Shown here one piece after another: positions 25,481 through 39,237 of a stretch of DNA of 64,000 nt (position 1 is its first letter; the number at the start of each line of letters is the position of its first letter). Both the position numbers and the translations under genes were made by a program. Source of the stretch: Stenopsyche tienmushanensis (taxonomy: Eukaryota; Arthropoda; Insecta; Trichoptera; Stenopsychidae); NCBI GenBank assembly GCA_008973525.1, contig WACJ01000549.1, positions 124,001 through 188,000 of the forward strand, in the 5' to 3' direction. The notes beneath the pieces were generated by a model. The model saw nothing but the letters and a program-made list of their open reading frames with translations. It made no database searches and had not been told where the DNA came from.

Positions 25481-26999
25481 ACATTATATATTGCATGCGA
25501 ATATTCTATATTTTTATATTCAGAGCTGAATTTAAAATTGAATAATAACATTTTAATCAAATACATTTTGCCTTGACTCAAATGAATGTAGGTAAAATGA
25601 CCCAATGCAAGAGCTTAGTCTGACCGATGTAATTATTACCACGAGATAATGGCGGTCAAATGATAATAAACGGACGTTTCGAATTTTAGACCAATCATCT
25701 AGCAAATGTAGAAATTTAATGCTGGTTTTAAGCCCAACTATACAAATAATGCTTGTATCACAGGTCTATATGCGAACCACAGTTTGGTTTCCAATAATTT
25801 TACCATTATAAAATTTCAAAATTTTCAAAACTGTCTTGATCATTCTATTTTGGGCATAATCTTAATAATTCTAACTATTTCATCTCTAACTATTATAAAC
25901 TTCGACCTCACTTTAATAAAATATCTTACTTTGGTTATCTATACTTTGGTTATGAGGTTATAAAAATGTATAATAAATTCATTCATATCTTAAAAATGAA
26001 TCCATTTTGTAGCTCCTTTTAATAGTGATTTAAAGTCACTTTTAGCACTGAAAATAAATTTTCGTATACACAGAATGTATTAACTATTTGAAATTCAAGC
26101 AAATTTTAATATTAAATAAGTTTATACAAAAATAGAGAATGAACTATAGAGCAGAGTATAGCTGTCTAATACCAAATTGTATAAAATAATATTCTCAACA
26201 AATTCTATTGCGTTGTATTTTCTTTTCTTGTGTGAAATAAGGTGTTATTATAATGAAATAATAGTTCGAAATGTGCCAAAAATGAAATTCACGCCGTTTA
26301 CATTGTCGAAAATGGAAAAAGCATTTTTGCTTCGTAAGCAGAATTTTTAAAACGAACCTTTCCTGTATTACATATGCATGAAGGCTATATTATGATATGA
26401 ATTTTACTTGGAATTCATTTTTTAAATCGGAAAATGTATCAGATAGCAACTGTTTGTTTATAAAACGGTCTTATTTAAGGAAAACCTGAATTCAACCTAG
26501 ATTTTTATCCATTTCGCACTGAAAGGGGTATAATTTAAGTCCTGTACGTTTTACGATCGCGAACAAAATGCCACAATTAAAGTCACTTGGGATAAGTAGT
26601 AATGTATATTTAGAGCTATATTTTCGTTTAAATCCATAGATTTAATAAAACATCGAATGCTTGTTTTTTTAACCAATATTAGATATTTTCAGGGAATATT
26701 TTATCTAATCGAGGACAGGACTATCGCTTTTGATCAATGCGAATTTCGGAACGACTGGAATAAAAATTTATGAAGGCTTGTTGTCATTTTATGTATCGTT
26801 CGGAGGACTTGTAAAAATTTATTTACTTTTAATTTACTTGCTAATATTGACTTCTTTTCAGACTTATTTATATTAAATATAATATATTGTATAGCTTAAT
26901 ATACTATTTTGTATATGTTCCATTGAAATATGGCTTCTATGAAAACTTAAAATTACAGTCCTAAAAGCACTCAAAGTGGCGAGCAGTTATGGTAAATTT

Positions 27000-27260
27000 A
27001 AGCTCTAACAAATGAGGAACGCGTGTCAGAATCACAGGTTGGGACAATCGCGCCTTCCGGCATCAGATGCTCTTTTTCCTCTGGAAATTTTATGGTCAAG
27101 CTATTTTAGCGACAAACGTATCAATCTTTCTTTTACGATATGCTCTAGGGTTCAAACATTCAAGCAGGAGATAAACCCTTAAACGGCCTACATCCGAGCA
27201 GCCGTTAGACTACTCTCCTGGAGACCCGACTATTTTTCTTCCGTTTGTGAGGGCTCAGTG
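27000..27260. other. Candidate intronic regulatory island
   Basis: A short block of balanced composition (gacaatcgcgccttccggca; ctctcctggagacccgac) with no coding or repeat signature. Weak evidence. Confidence 0.22.
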
Positions 27261-28619
27261 ACAAATTTTCGCATAAAGACTATACATATACCATTTGTGA
27301 CACATTTTGCTATCTTTGCCGAAAATATTTAGTATTGTTCGTGGTTATCCTGCAAAGCAAGTCTGTTGTTGAAATTGAAGAATGATCTTCGTTTCACTCT
27401 GTAAAATAATGAATGGTCTCGATTAGAGTGAAGAAAAACGCCAATGGTAGACATTTGTATTCCGCACGCTAATGCTATAAATCAAAGGTCAAGCTTCTAA
27501 ATATATAGCTATGTATTCATCCCCATCATGTGCTTTGGGTGTAAAAGTATGAAAAATAATATCATTTGCTAAAATAATTGAATAGTAAAAACTATGCTCT
27601 ATAATATATTCGTAGCATAAAATCAATAATTTATATTTCATTCTCTGATCGGATCAAATATGCTCCAACAATACATCCGATGAAATAATATTTTTTACTT
27701 GGTTTTTTTATGTATAGTGCCATATCTATATAAATAAGGACAACCCAAAAGTAGTATCGTATGTTTTTATTTTATTTAATACAAGGATGCATTGCTTTTT
27801 CTTCGTTATAATAGGATTATTCACGATTTAAACGTTTCAAGTATTTAAAACAAGCCAAACTTGATAGTAGAAGCATTCAATGTAAGCATCCGAAACGATT
27901 TATAAATATTTATATTGAGAAATGTAGATGTATTGTGTTTCTAACTTATTCATTAAACAATGGAAAAGTTCTAATAAGCAATACGTTTTAACAATGAAAT
28001 GGGTGGTTACTACATTTATAATCATAAAACTTTGCTTAAGCGAAACGGTCAAATAGCGTTAACGAAACAAAAAGTTTGCACACCTACGGTTTGAATACTT
28101 CGCCTACTTTAAAAACTTTGATGGTAGCTCAATACAATTAAAAATTGAATTAATCCTCGCTATAATAATTGCTGGACAATTCAAATCGAATTTGCATTTA
28201 TTTTCACGCCCAGTTTCAATGATAAGAGCAAAACGAGATATTTGACAATGTATGCGGCCGAATCAAGAGCCGTCTAATTATTTGCTTCTTATAGTTACTC
28301 GCTGTTCAAAACTATTCGTTTAAAACTTTCTACTACAGATGAAAATATTTCATTGTCAATTGATCTAAACTTTTGATAAATGAATAAACTTTCGGCTCTC
28401 CGCTTGGGATTTCATTAAATAAGGATATTAAATTCCAAACATGATACTAATTGTATTATTAAATTTCGCAATGCTTTATGAATGTGGTTTCACAATCACT
28501 ATTGGAATTGAGCTTTTTAGTTAAATACTATACATTCTGGAGGATGAATCTCCAAAACGGCAGACCCAAACCAATCTTAAATTCGCAAGAATAAGACGCA
28601 CAAGGACAAGGTATACGAC

Positions 28620-28761
28620 TAGGGAATCCAATCCCGATCAATGTAATATCTTTAAACTGTTGAAAATTCCGGTCTCGAGATCCCGGGACTGATCCCGGGA
28701 TGGTTTAACTGCAATCCCGAAATCCCGGGATCGAAATTTTGACTCGGGATTGGATTCCCTA
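28620..28761. mobile_element. 142-bp hAT MITE, 'TAGGGAATCC' family, copy 1
   Basis: The ends are tagggaatccaatccc and its complement. Exact 8-bp target duplications, tatacgac, lie at 28612-28619 and 28762-28769. The interior carries CCCGGG-rich palindromic words (gatcccgggactgatcccgg). It is a shortened form of the 612-bp and 946-bp copies further right. Confidence 0.92.
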
Positions 28762-29559
28762 TATACGACACTGTTAGTGCACTTTTCTAATACCACGTAT
28801 TTGTTCAGATCAAGTGTTGATATGGTGGATTAGATCCTGGACTCTTATTATAAAAATTGTGGAAGAAAAAATCATGGTCGGACTTCTCGATTAAAAAGAT
28901 TTAATGATAAAATTCTGTCTTTCTTAAATAAAAAAATCTAATAAATAATTATATACTTATTTTACCATATTTTAACACAAATTGGACAGCCTTTTTCTGT
29001 GATGGTTTTATGTGAGTGTTTTATAAAAGTCTGATAATAGATATCCTAAGAAATAGTTTTTTCAACTTAATTTGATATCATCTTTGGAACAAAAAGAAGA
29101 ATCCAGAAAGCTCGATAAAATCAACACGGTTGCCTTGTTTTTCACTGCCTTCTGAGTAAAACTATTTTGGTTTTGAAAATTCACCCACACTCATTCAAGT
29201 GATTCGCTAGGTTAGCATTCGCAAATTAAACTTGGATTTGATTCTACCTTTAAAACCGAGCGCATGAAAGAGTGATTATATAAAATAAACGAGATCGATT
29301 TCCTATGAATGGATATTGAAGACCCTAGTCTTGCAGTGAATTACACATGGCTGTACTATAATCGATGATGATAATACTGTCATACTTTACGTGTGAATCT
29401 CATTGTTGATATCTGTTTTCGAGTTTCAATCTGTTTGATGGTTATTCCCCAATTAATTACAAAATGTGTACAGATTTGATAGCTTAAATCGAGTTCATAA
29501 TTTCAACAGGAATGCAGGCAAATATCATACATAACACCAGATGCTTTGGTGTTATATCG

Positions 29560-30060
29560 TGTACATTTAAATGTTTAACAACTCGCTTTGAGGAGATATG
29601 CGAAACGATGATAAAAGCATCGCCGACGTAGAGGTCCGGAAAATGAAAAGTGAGGGTGCCAGGAGCCGGTGCTGAGAAAGGAGAGGCTTAAATTAAAGAT
29701 AACATTCATTTATTACGCAATAAACATGGTGAAAGTCTTTGTCTCGCCTCTGCGGTAAAGCCTTTTTCAGGCGATAACCCACCCTTTATGACACGAACAT
29801 GCTGTCTGGTCGCGCAATCCTCACGAGTACGAATGAAATTTCACGTGCTAATATTTGCAATGATTCCTTTTGCTTCGGCTCAAATTAAACTTTCCGCCCG
29901 TGAGAGCTTGCGAGAGGTTTTGCTTTACTGTTTTTATCACAAGGGTCCAAGTTGTAGTTAAAAGCCACCAGGAAGCTTTTGCAGGAGAACGTGCCCAATT
30001 AGTTAAGATTAATTTTCGGAATCTTTCCGAGTTTGCAGAAACAAGTTATAATATATACGA
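29560..30060. other. Candidate intronic regulatory island
   Basis: Balanced composition with AT-rich homeodomain-like words embedded (ttaaattaaag, catttattacgc). No repeat or ORF of note. A 75-codon plus frame at 29870-30097 has no recognisable motif. Confidence 0.28.
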
Positions 30061-30536
30061 TATCTTAAATACATGCTCAGAACAACTAAGAAGCTGAAAG
30101 AAAATAGTATTTCCTCACGTTTATTTGCTGGAGATAATTAAGCTTGTGAACGGATTTTTAAAAAATACATGTATGTCATTTAAATGTATTGAATTTACAT
30201 TTTATTAATAACATCACAGCGAGTACTGATTCTTATTATAAAAGTTTGAGTTAGTGCAAATATTTTCTACTGTTAGTATTACTGCCAGAATCCTTTTCCA
30301 TGATCATTTTGATTATAATTGAGCGCAATATTGGTTATTTTTATATAATGATATCATGCTATATCCACGATGTAAAATCCCAATTTACTCTTTAAATACA
30401 GATTTTTAATACAGTTTTTAGAATGAAGTTCCTTCCCTCGCAATGTAAAGTAAAGTTAATTGGGTCTTTGGAACGTAGAGTCTCTGATTTACATTGATGA
30501 TCCTAATCTATTACCGAAAAAGATCATAGCTATGAG

Positions 30537-31293
30537 TAGGGAATCCAATCCCGGGATCCCGGATCCCAGAATCCTGGACAGTTTTTAGATGCTCATGAAT
30601 CCTGGGATTAGTAAACGTAATCCCGAAAAATTCTGGATTGAAATTTGTATCTAACAGAAATCGTACACCTGAACAACACGATAAAGGCTAATAAATCGAG
30701 ACATTCCCGCCGAAATCTGGACGCTTGGAAACAGTGGCGTAACTTCTAATTGACAAGCTTAGGCGACACTTAGGGGCAGTAACTGTCTAATCTATGTATG
30801 CATATAAATTTTTCAAATTGTTATATTAACCTTTCCCTACCGGTGATGTATTTACTACACCTCGACTCTATTAATGGGAATATCGATATGAAATATAATA
30901 GATACGGGGTTCAAGATTTTTGTATTCCTCCGTAATATAATTTTAAATCACATCAAAGTATTATAATATATAAATATCCATACACAGAGACGGAAATTAA
31001 TAATTTTTCGGTAAATCGGGAATTTGCCAGTTTTAGTCCGTGTCTCAGCAAAAAGGAATTTTATCAGTCACATTGGTGGTGTTGTATGAAAATGGTGGCT
31101 CACGCGGTCGTCAACTCGAACTAGCATTTAAATATCTGATGACGATACCTCCAACGAGTGAGCTTGCATTTGCATTTGAGTGAGCGGCTGAGCGTGCATT
31201 TTCACTTATTAGTAATTTTAGATCAAATGTATCAATGTAACTGTTGAAAATTCCGATCTCGGGATCCTGGTACTGATCCTGGGATGGTATGCA
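30537..31293 (+). mobile_element. Truncated hAT element, 'TAGGGAATCC' family, copy 2
   Basis: The left end is tagggaatccaatcccggga. The interior aligns with 42194-43139 and 58188-58799 (for example gtgatgtatttactacacct). The right end is lost after gatcctgggatggtatgcaa. Unlike the other copies it keeps a plus-strand hATC-domain trace at 31129-31240: KYLMTIPPTS, then one stop, then AAERAFSLISNF, matching the 'LxIPxTSxxxERxFSxxxN' signature at the C-terminus of hAT transposases. This assigns the family to hAT independently of the 8-bp duplications. Confidence 0.82.
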
Positions 31294-31616
31294 ATGGCAG
31301 TCGACCGTCTTGTTTCTTTACTGCGTTTCTGCATTATAACATAGTGCATGCATAGGAAGGCGGAAAGTGATCGTTTTTAATCTTGTAAATTGGACCTACA
31401 CAGACAAAAAGTGACTTTACGCAACTTTTATTAAACGCTTCCATAGTAAAAATCATTCTCATTTCATTCTGAAAATAACATGATTTCGGATATTTAAAAA
31501 AAACTACTATTAATCGAGGAGAAACTTGATATCCAATCATAAATTTGGATTTTGATAATAATATGACATTATACAAGGGATAAATACGATTTCAGAAGAT
31601 AAAGAATATTATTCCA

Positions 31617-31690
31617 TTGATTTTCTCGCTGTCACGCAGGCATTTGACAAAGCATAGCACCAATTGGAATTTCGCTTCAAACTTAAATAA
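31617..31690 (+). pseudogene. LINE reverse transcriptase scrap
   Basis: The plus frame gives FLAVTQAFDKA, stop, HQLEFRFKLK. This is the same RT block as at 4515-4585 ('LDVxQAFDKVWHxxLLxKLK'), with the first D changed to A. Only about 25-50 codons are recognisable. Confidence 0.5.
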
Positions 31691-33537
31691 TATCCTATCA
31701 AATAGATAATTGTATTCAGAATACCAGGATTAAGCCATCGCACAACAATCAATCTGGTGTCACCCAAAGTAGCATAATCGCTCTAGTTTTCTACCTTCCA
31801 TACACAGGCAACTTCAATAAAAAGCACGATAATGTTAACATAAGATAATCTTATAATTTAAATAATTAATAAAAGCAAATAAATAACATATTGTCATGAA
31901 GAAAAGAGTTACAAAAGAAATATGGATTGTTTAGATCAAAAACACAGATAAAAATTTCGTCGATTGATGAAATGCGTTTTTCTAAATAAAATAGAAAATG
32001 TCCATTAAGCATCATCCGGAAAAAATAATTGAACCTTGTGCTAGCACAGAGTTTGGTCTTTAATTATTTTTTATGTCGGATCGTAAAAGTTTATATTTTC
32101 CTAGAGTCGTAAATTTTACACCACGATTGTACTTCATCATTCGGATGAAAAAAAATGCGGTTTCAATTAATGGGCGTTTTATTGGCGGTTACTAAAAGCT
32201 TGTCTTCTCACTTTCAATTGTCGCTATACAGCATTGAAATGCTTGGGGAGGTATGTTCCTCAGATCTTTTTTTTTCAAACTCTATACATAAAGAATTGAT
32301 TGCCAATTCCTTTGACTAACAATAAAAGGCTTTTACAGCTATTTTTATCAAGATTCTGGCTGTCTCTAAAAATATTTAACGTATTCTTAAAAATCGAGAG
32401 CGTATTGATCGTGCTTTTTTGTACCAAATATTTCTGCTTGTAAAAGACAATAAATTTCTTAAAGGGATTAATCAAGCTTTATTTATTTCAAAAGTTTGTA
32501 CATTTTTTATTCTTACGACGAATAATTATGCATAAGATTTTATTTAACATTCAGGATGAAAAAACAAACGGATATCGATTTTCGCTATCCATCTGAGAAA
32601 GGTCATGATTACAATTTCCCATTCGCCTCGACTCTAAAAGCGATTATTACTCTCCTCGGTTTTTCCATTTCGCGGATCTTATGTGCGTAAAAAATATTTT
32701 TTACTCATAAAAAAGAAAACTTTTTGCTTATAAATGGCTACTATTGAGGCAGAGTTCAGATCCTGTGGCTCTTGTTTGCGGAAATCGTAGAGTAGAATAT
32801 AAACAATGTGTAGAGAGTGGGGTAGTAAATCAGTGAAAATTGTATTGTTATGAAGACGTAAGATCCACCCTACGCATGTCGTAATGGGGCTTACAACTTT
32901 AATCACATTTTATGGTCATTTTTAGGAATAAAATAATGATAGTGGCTTTTATATCAACGTGAATTAAAATATAAAAAGAAAATATCACTTTAGGTTTTAA
33001 TAAAATGTCAAAATCAGCATCAGCATATCAAATCTTTAAATTTAAATTATATGAATTTCGTTTTAGAAAACTTTATTTCTTAGATGAAAAATGTAATCCT
33101 TTAATCGAAGATATTATCTCATCCAAAGCCAACTTGCTTTAGGCAGATACAATATTTGTTTTTAAAGCAAACAACTCGAAGGGCTATTAAATTAATGTTA
33201 GCATTATAAATTTGTTTTTGGTTTTATGGAAAACATAATAAATAATAATTTAAATGGCGTGGAAATATTTTTCATTCACGTAATTTAAATAATTCATAGC
33301 ATTTATACAAAACCTAACCCATTAAGTTACATTAAATACTCATCATACATTACTTTCCTCGTTGCTTTTTATGCAAAGTTTAAAAAAAGCATATAGAAGT
33401 TTGCCATAATAAAATTACCGTGTTTTATTAAAGAGAAAATTCATTAATTATTTAGAGCAGTGTGTTGTCATATAAAGCACGGATATGGTCAGGTCATAAT
33501 ATCAGATGTGTTTTTGTATTAGATTATAAAATTAATC

Positions 33538-33562
33538 ACACATATATATATATATATATATA
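33538..33562. repeat. (AT)n microsatellite
   Basis: Uninterrupted alternating A/T run of about 24 bases in receptor intron 3. Confidence 0.9.
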
Positions 33563-34159
33563 AAGTGGAAAAAATTGTTTTTACTATTGTTACAGTTACA
33601 GACTGTGGACATCCAAAGAAATACATGAAGCTTGCGAAAATAATAACTTAACATTAGAACTAATGATTCAGGCACGACTATCTTCTTTATTGGAATCAAA
33701 TGGAATTAATTTTGATTTAAGAAATCCATAAATATAATAAATTAATTGACAAATATGATATCTTTAACCTGGAATTAAATTCATATTTTTTACTTAGTAA
33801 CTTAAAATTAATCAACACACGTTTTCATATTATGCTTAATTTTAAATAGATTTTACTAAAAATCTCAGTATTTACTTTCTGAAATCCAGGCTCTATCAAT
33901 ATTTATAATCTCCCAAATTTGTTGGGATAGGGATTTTTTCCCACAACTGGATTTAATGACAAGCTTTTACAAAAATCCTGTCAAACTTACACTTGGTCAA
34001 TACATCTTATTAGCAGGAGCATGCATTTTATTATAAGCAGCTGATGTTGAACGATTTTTGTGAACACATCTGTATTAAACATATACTTGATAAGTTCATT
34101 TAGCTCAAATTGAAAAAGATCACAATATTTATTGTCAAATATATATGAGTTAAAAAAAT

Positions 34160-34770
34160 ACATGAAAGGTTAACCCCCGAAGGAGGAAAAATAGCTTGGA
34201 TGACGATTGATTTAGCTATTGCTGTATCCGACGAATTTCCCCCGAGGACAACAGATGAAAAATTACGTCAAAATTTGTCAAATAAGATATCGAATTTATT
34301 CAGTTTGACAAGTCTTCAGCCGATTCCCCGATTCGATGAGTACGCATAGACGCCATTTAAAGGTCTGTATAATATAAAGTTCAACGGAAATTTTCGGGCA
34401 TTTCCCACTGGGCCACGGATCAAATTCAGCTATCAAAGAATGGGGTCGCATGAAAATAAAACCTTTTTCTTGTTCCGGCCTATAAATCAAAAAGATAATC
34501 CCAACCAGGGTGGCCATAGTTTATAAAAGGAAACGCGAATGGTCACGGAGCGCGGTATGATGCTAACTCATGAATGACCATTTCGAAAAGAATCGTCAAT
34601 TCAACCGAAACGTGAGGTCTCGACGAAACTATTGTCCTCGGTTTTGAGGGCACATATTTATTAATTACGAGATAAAAACAGACCCACGAGCAGATTTCGT
34701 CAAAAAAGTATTTAACGCGGCTTTCATAACAATGGTCGTGAGAAGAACGAGAATAGTTGACAATATTAAT
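34160..34770. other. Candidate intronic regulatory island
   Basis: About 600 bp of balanced composition (gacgaatttcccccgaggac; gccgattccccgattcgat; cacggagcgcggtatgatg) about 1 kb from the TM5 exon. No ORF or transposon features. It could be a conserved enhancer or an unrecognised exon on either strand. Confidence 0.3.
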
Positions 34771-35736
34771 TACTTTTAGTCAAGTGGTTTTTCGTAAGAT
34801 CGTAAGTTGCTGTTCCATTGTTGCGACTTGATTTATTGTCAGAAACGTTATATGGAGCGAGAGAATAGAGCCTACTTGGCAAAAGAGTTTGGTCTTATAA
34901 TTAAGGCTTATACGATCGTGTATTATGGTTGCAATTAAATTTGAAGTTAATACGTAGTATATTACGTAAACAGACAAACGCCAAAGCAGCATAAACAATA
35001 ACTATAAGGATATCAATTGATACATTATTATTATATGGATTAATGATACAATCATATTTCAATGGATATTCTCAAAATAGTTTTTTATAAATGTAATAAG
35101 GTAAATAAAGCAAATATTCAAACGCTAAGGGGTTGTAAAAAAAGCTTTTATACCGATGTTTGAGGTTCTGAATTCCATATAAGTAAGTCACTTTTTCAAG
35201 GCGTGACAAGATTTGTTACTGCAGTTTCCTTCCTGCTAACAGAGATGTATGTTTGTTGGGCTCCATTTTTGGGAAGCAGAAAATTCAACAAAGTAACGAA
35301 ATTCGCATGCGGTGATTGCCCAATATTTCGAACTTATCCTTGATTAATTTCGTGAGATTTTTCGTTCCAAATTACATCCGTTTTAAATTAGGTTTCGCTC
35401 CAAAGTTAAGATCCCCACCGCAATGGGTCGAATCCCACTGATTGATGTAAAATTAATAAGCCGAAATTTTCGACATAAAAACAAATATCCGCCAAAGGAT
35501 GTGAGAAATTCAATTTCTATTCACGGAACGGAAGATACAAAAGCTAACAAGCTAACCGCGATTCTCAGATATCTTTTTGGAAAGATGGAAAATTGATGAT
35601 GTAACAGATTGGAAATTGAAGAGCAGAAAGTCAATCATCAATTCAAAATCTTATAAATAAATTTGATTCAATATTAAACCCTTGGAAAGAGACGATTTAA
35701 AAAATCTCGATCAAATAGTTTAAATGTATACATTAC

Positions 35737-35908
35737 ATTGTAGTCTCTGCTTATGGCGTTCTTGACGCACGGCATATTGGAGTTGACCTGTTCCACTCCT
35801 CCAGAGTCCGAAGTCTTCATTCTCAATTTGTTAACGTGAAATCCAGATCCGTAACAGTACATTAAAGCCATTGTGGTCGGAAAGTAATAAGCACAACACG
35901 ATAATATC
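35737..35908 (-). CDS. GPCR exon: TM5 and intracellular loop 3
   Basis: The exon is 172 bp: one base completing the split Arg codon plus 57 codons, ending in phase 0 at AAT|gtaatg. TM5 reads ILSCCAYYFPTTMALMYCYG, with the conserved Pro (YFP) and Tyr (CYG). ICL3 begins SGFHVNKLRMKTSDSGG and ends AISRDYN. The loop is moderately long and polar with several Ser/Thr. A longer in-frame extension past the donor runs into AT-rich intron sequence and is not coding. Confidence 0.93.
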
Positions 35909-36058
35909 CTGAAAATGAGAAATACGCAGTGAGCTATTTCGGACGGCATTCCCCGAAGGGAGGAAAAGTTTTATGGGATGAAACGGGAGTTAATTAATCT
36001 AAAATAAAACATTTCCACTTCGATAAAAGTTTTATGAAATAAAATATATACACAATAC
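35909..36058 (-). other. Short GPCR intron 2 (150 bp)
   Basis: The intron runs from gtattgtgtat to ttctcattttcag on the minus strand. It is the only small intron in the gene. It separates ECL2 from TM5 and interrupts an Arg codon (phase 2). I see no transposon in it. Confidence 0.9.
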
Positions 36059-36198
36059 CTATAAGCTATTCTGGTGTGAAAAGGATCGCAGGCAAGGAGA
36101 CCTGAAGAGTTGAAGTAGTGACCACCTCGTGGTAAAACAAGGACGGCAAACAGCGACACTGAAAGCACCCAAGTTACGCTGATCACCAAAACACACCC
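36059..36198 (-). CDS. GPCR exon: TM4 and extracellular loop 2
   Basis: The exon is 140 bp, entering in phase 0 and leaving in phase 2. The acceptor is ttgtattcatttcag and the donor TTATAG|gtattg. The product begins GCVLVISVTWVLSVSLFAVL; the Trp is the TM4 landmark. ECL2 follows as LPRGGHYFNSSGLLACDPF, with an N-S-S glycosylation sequon and the Cys expected to pair with TM3. The last two bases (AG) join a G from the next exon to make an Arg codon. Confidence 0.93.
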
Positions 36199-36671
36199 CT
36201 GAAATGAATACAAACAAAAATATATTATTTATTGAGACGAAAAATATCATCCAAAATTATTAAAAAAGATAATTGATTTAGTTAGTGAAAGAGTTCTTGA
36301 GCTTTTTGGATTGAGCGTAACTGAATTATTTTCCGTGAAATGTTTGAAATATTTTCAAGTAGTTGAATGACAAGGGTACTCAATGTAATATTTGCCACTA
36401 TCCACACAAAATATCCTGTCAGTATACATATCAAAATGCAACGTGTTTTATATGTACCTACAATAATATTGTATAAGCTTTAATAGAAAATTTCACTCAA
36501 ACAATCTCCAATGATAATTGTCATTTTAATTTTGTATTAAAATGAAAATTATCAATATAAACTACTCGTACTATCCTCTCTTGTAACAAATCATCATCAA
36601 ACTTCTGAGACCATATTAATTTTGGCTCGCCTTCTAATAGGTCATAAATTGGAAATGCTGCTTCAAATTTA

Positions 36672-36800
36672 CTTTCTGTCAGCTCCTATCAGCGTAAGAC
36701 AACCTTCAATTCGAGGCAGAGTCAATTGTAAATAAACACTGTTGATAGCATGCAAGACCACGTCATTTTTTTACATAAACAATACACAAAAAATCGAATC
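36672..36800 (+). repeat. 'ACTGTTGATAGC' family, copy 2
   Basis: Reads ctttctgtcagctcctatca ... gtaaataaacactgttgatagcatgc in two stretches; the order matches the complement of 52038-52126. It is followed within 100 bp by copy 3 in the same orientation. Confidence 0.6.
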
Positions 36801-36879
36801 ATTTGCTCCTGCTTTAGAAGGAAATGATAATCGGACAAAACCTCATTCAACAAGCAGCCACAAACGGCAAGCAATTAAA

Positions 36880-37110
36880 TAAATAAACACTGTCGATAGC
36901 ACACAATATTTGATCATTTTTTTGCGTAAACAAATAACAAATTTGAAATCGAAATCATTATTACTCGATAAATTTGGGCTAACGATCTATACAATCGTGC
37001 GATGTATGTGGAGAAGCTCTCCGTCTCTGTCTCCCGAGCTGCGCTACGTTCTCTCTCTATCTCTGTCTGTCTCCGAGCTCGATGTACAAGAGTGCTCTTT
37101 CTGAAAAGTG
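36880..37110 (+). repeat. 'ACTGTTGATAGC' family, copy 3
   Basis: Shares aaataaacactgtcgatagc and acacaatatt with copy 1, then a CT-rich tract (37017-37080) and gagtgctctttctga. It ends at a G-run near 37111. This is the best-preserved right half of the family here. Confidence 0.62.
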
Positions 37111-38249
37111 GAGGGGGGGTGCCAGGCCTTGGAACAGTACTCCTTTAAGGGTTAAAACTATGTCAAATTCATAGAAGCAGCTGCAAAACACCATTGATTA
37201 TTTTTAATAACATACCAACTTTGAAAACAACCCAATTATTTATGAATAACTGTAATTCCATAATCGATATAGTATATTTGTGATCAGATATATACAAAGT
37301 TAAAATTTACAAATTCACATATTAACGAATTATATAAATTGATAAAATTCATATTATCACTACTTGAAAAATACAAAATTGACCCAAGTCTAAAAATGAA
37401 GAATTTGGTCTGATAGTCACTAAAATATTACACCGCCAACAATTAGAATGATTTTTAAAAAAAACACATTTAAAAAGGTCCCGATTTTGTTAATTATGAA
37501 AAACTTAACATCCTACTTAAAACAGGCGTCATTCTACAATATTAACATATTTCCGTCGGGTCACATATATGTGTGTCTTTTGGATACTATTGTTAGACGC
37601 GGGAGATGCACCTATGTGTCTTTAGCCATGTAATTGGCTTTAAAAAAAGAGCGATAAATATATCAATTTTAGGTAAGGACCAATTCTTGTCACATATAGC
37701 TCACACGATAATTTGATTAAACCATTTAGGTTTAGTTCCGGTTCCCCCAATGTACAAAAATAAATTACCTAATTATCGGTTATCGTCAGTCTTTTTGCTC
37801 GTTATAAGCGTGTTCAACTGCATTGTTACTGGCCGCATCAAATGAACAGTGCGTTAAGTGTTCGTTGTTTTGAGTACTTTTTAAACCAGTCCTGGAAAAT
37901 AAAAGTTAATATGGCCGAATATTCACCAAAGCGTGCTTGTGACAGGTCAATTTAAAAAAAATGCCTTTGTTATTTACAAATAATATATTTCGTATTAAAA
38001 ATTGAGATACGTTAAGTAATTAGTCGCGGATTCCATTTTTTTTTCAAATTTGATGAGTTCATATAATAGTATAAGCGAAGCGTGAAAAAGGTAAACCTTC
38101 GATGGGCTGCACAATACGTAAATAAAACGGTAATTCATCAAATTTTCAACGAAGTGGGATCCTTCACTCGTCGGATTTGCGAATTACAATAGCAACTAGT
38201 CCTTTTTTCGCGATTATTCTTCAAATCCCCAGATTTACTCTTCGGTTAA

Positions 38250-38720
38250 GTGGATTCAGCAACTCGGATTGTATTGTGCCGCCGATAAGATCTGGTCTTA
38301 ATAGCATGAGATTTGATCTTTTCAGCTCTGGCACGCACCGTACAATCCCGTAAATATCCATTCCCAGTATCCTAAGACCTGACCGAATCCAACCTGAATA
38401 ATCTTCGAGTTAACCCAAGAGTGTTATTAGATATCGCTGGCTTACCCTCACTCGAATTTATCCGACTCTATACGCGACGACCTCTCTGCCCTAATCCGCC
38501 CACCGTTTTTGGACAAGGGCGGAGGCTTTCTAGGGGCATTAAGACGTATTAAGATCATAATGGGCGCAAGAGCCGCCGGAGTTATTGTTTTGATTGTGCG
38601 ATGAAAATCGGTTCAATCCGCAAAAATTGAATTAATCTTTATTGCTTCGTTCTGCGCTCGGTTTTCCATTAAGGATGAAATCCAACTAGAATTGATTTTT
38701 TGCAACCCACATGTACTTTC
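38250..38720. other. Candidate intronic regulatory island
   Basis: Balanced, non-repetitive sequence (ggacaagggcggaggctttc; gggcgcaagagccgccggag) 2 kb from the TM4 exon. No ORF. Confidence 0.3.
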
Positions 38721-38988
38721 AAGCACTCTCTAAATCTATTTTGCACAGCTACAAGTAGTATTGTCGGGAATATTCAACCTTTATATTAAAAAAAAATACC
38801 ATTGACTTCGGCTTTCAATATCCATATTTTCTCTTAAAATATTCAAGCAAAAAAATTAATTATGATTAACCCAAATTTGATAGTCGGAATTAATTTCTAT
38901 TGAAAAAGCACTGATACATAATATGCAAGATTATGAATGATATACAAGATTTATCAATTCTTTATTGACTTTAGATGTATGTTTAGAC

Positions 38989-39237
38989 CAGCGGTTCTTA
39001 AACTGGAGTTCGAGGATCCCTGGGGGTCCGCGAAGCCATTATCAGGGGTCCGCGAAAATATAACATTTATCTATACTTGAACAAGATATTTTCGTGGAAT
39101 TATTTACAGAAAACATTGTAAGAAGATCTATTTTGACCAATATTTGACCAAAAAATTTGAAAAATTAAGTCAGAAGGATTGGGAAAAAAACTTGCTCAAG
39201 AAGGGGTCCGCAGACTATATAAGTTTAAGAATCGCTG
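38989..39237. mobile_element. 249-bp hAT MITE ('CAGCGGTTCTTAAACT')
   Basis: The ends cagcggttcttaaact and agtttaagaatcgctg are complementary with one mismatch. Flanks are gtttagac (38981-38988) and gtttaaac (39238-39245), an 8-bp duplication with one difference. The interior has repeated ggggtccgcg words near both ends. No coding capacity. Confidence 0.85.

Larger units (their letters stand above)
19900..35736 (-). other. GPCR intron 3 (15.8 kb)
   Basis: This large intron contains a deleted mariner (20152-21300), a 142-bp hAT MITE (28620-28761), a truncated relative (30537-31293), a LINE RT scrap (31617-31690), an AT microsatellite near 33540, and a few islands of more balanced composition listed separately. 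The stretches 21.3-25.0 kb and 31.8-34.1 kb show nothing else I can support. Confidence 0.7.

Noticed and set aside
27740..27780. Possible mariner end 'ggacaacccaaaagtagtatc'
   Set aside because: Only a loose resemblance; no partner end or transposase residues nearby.
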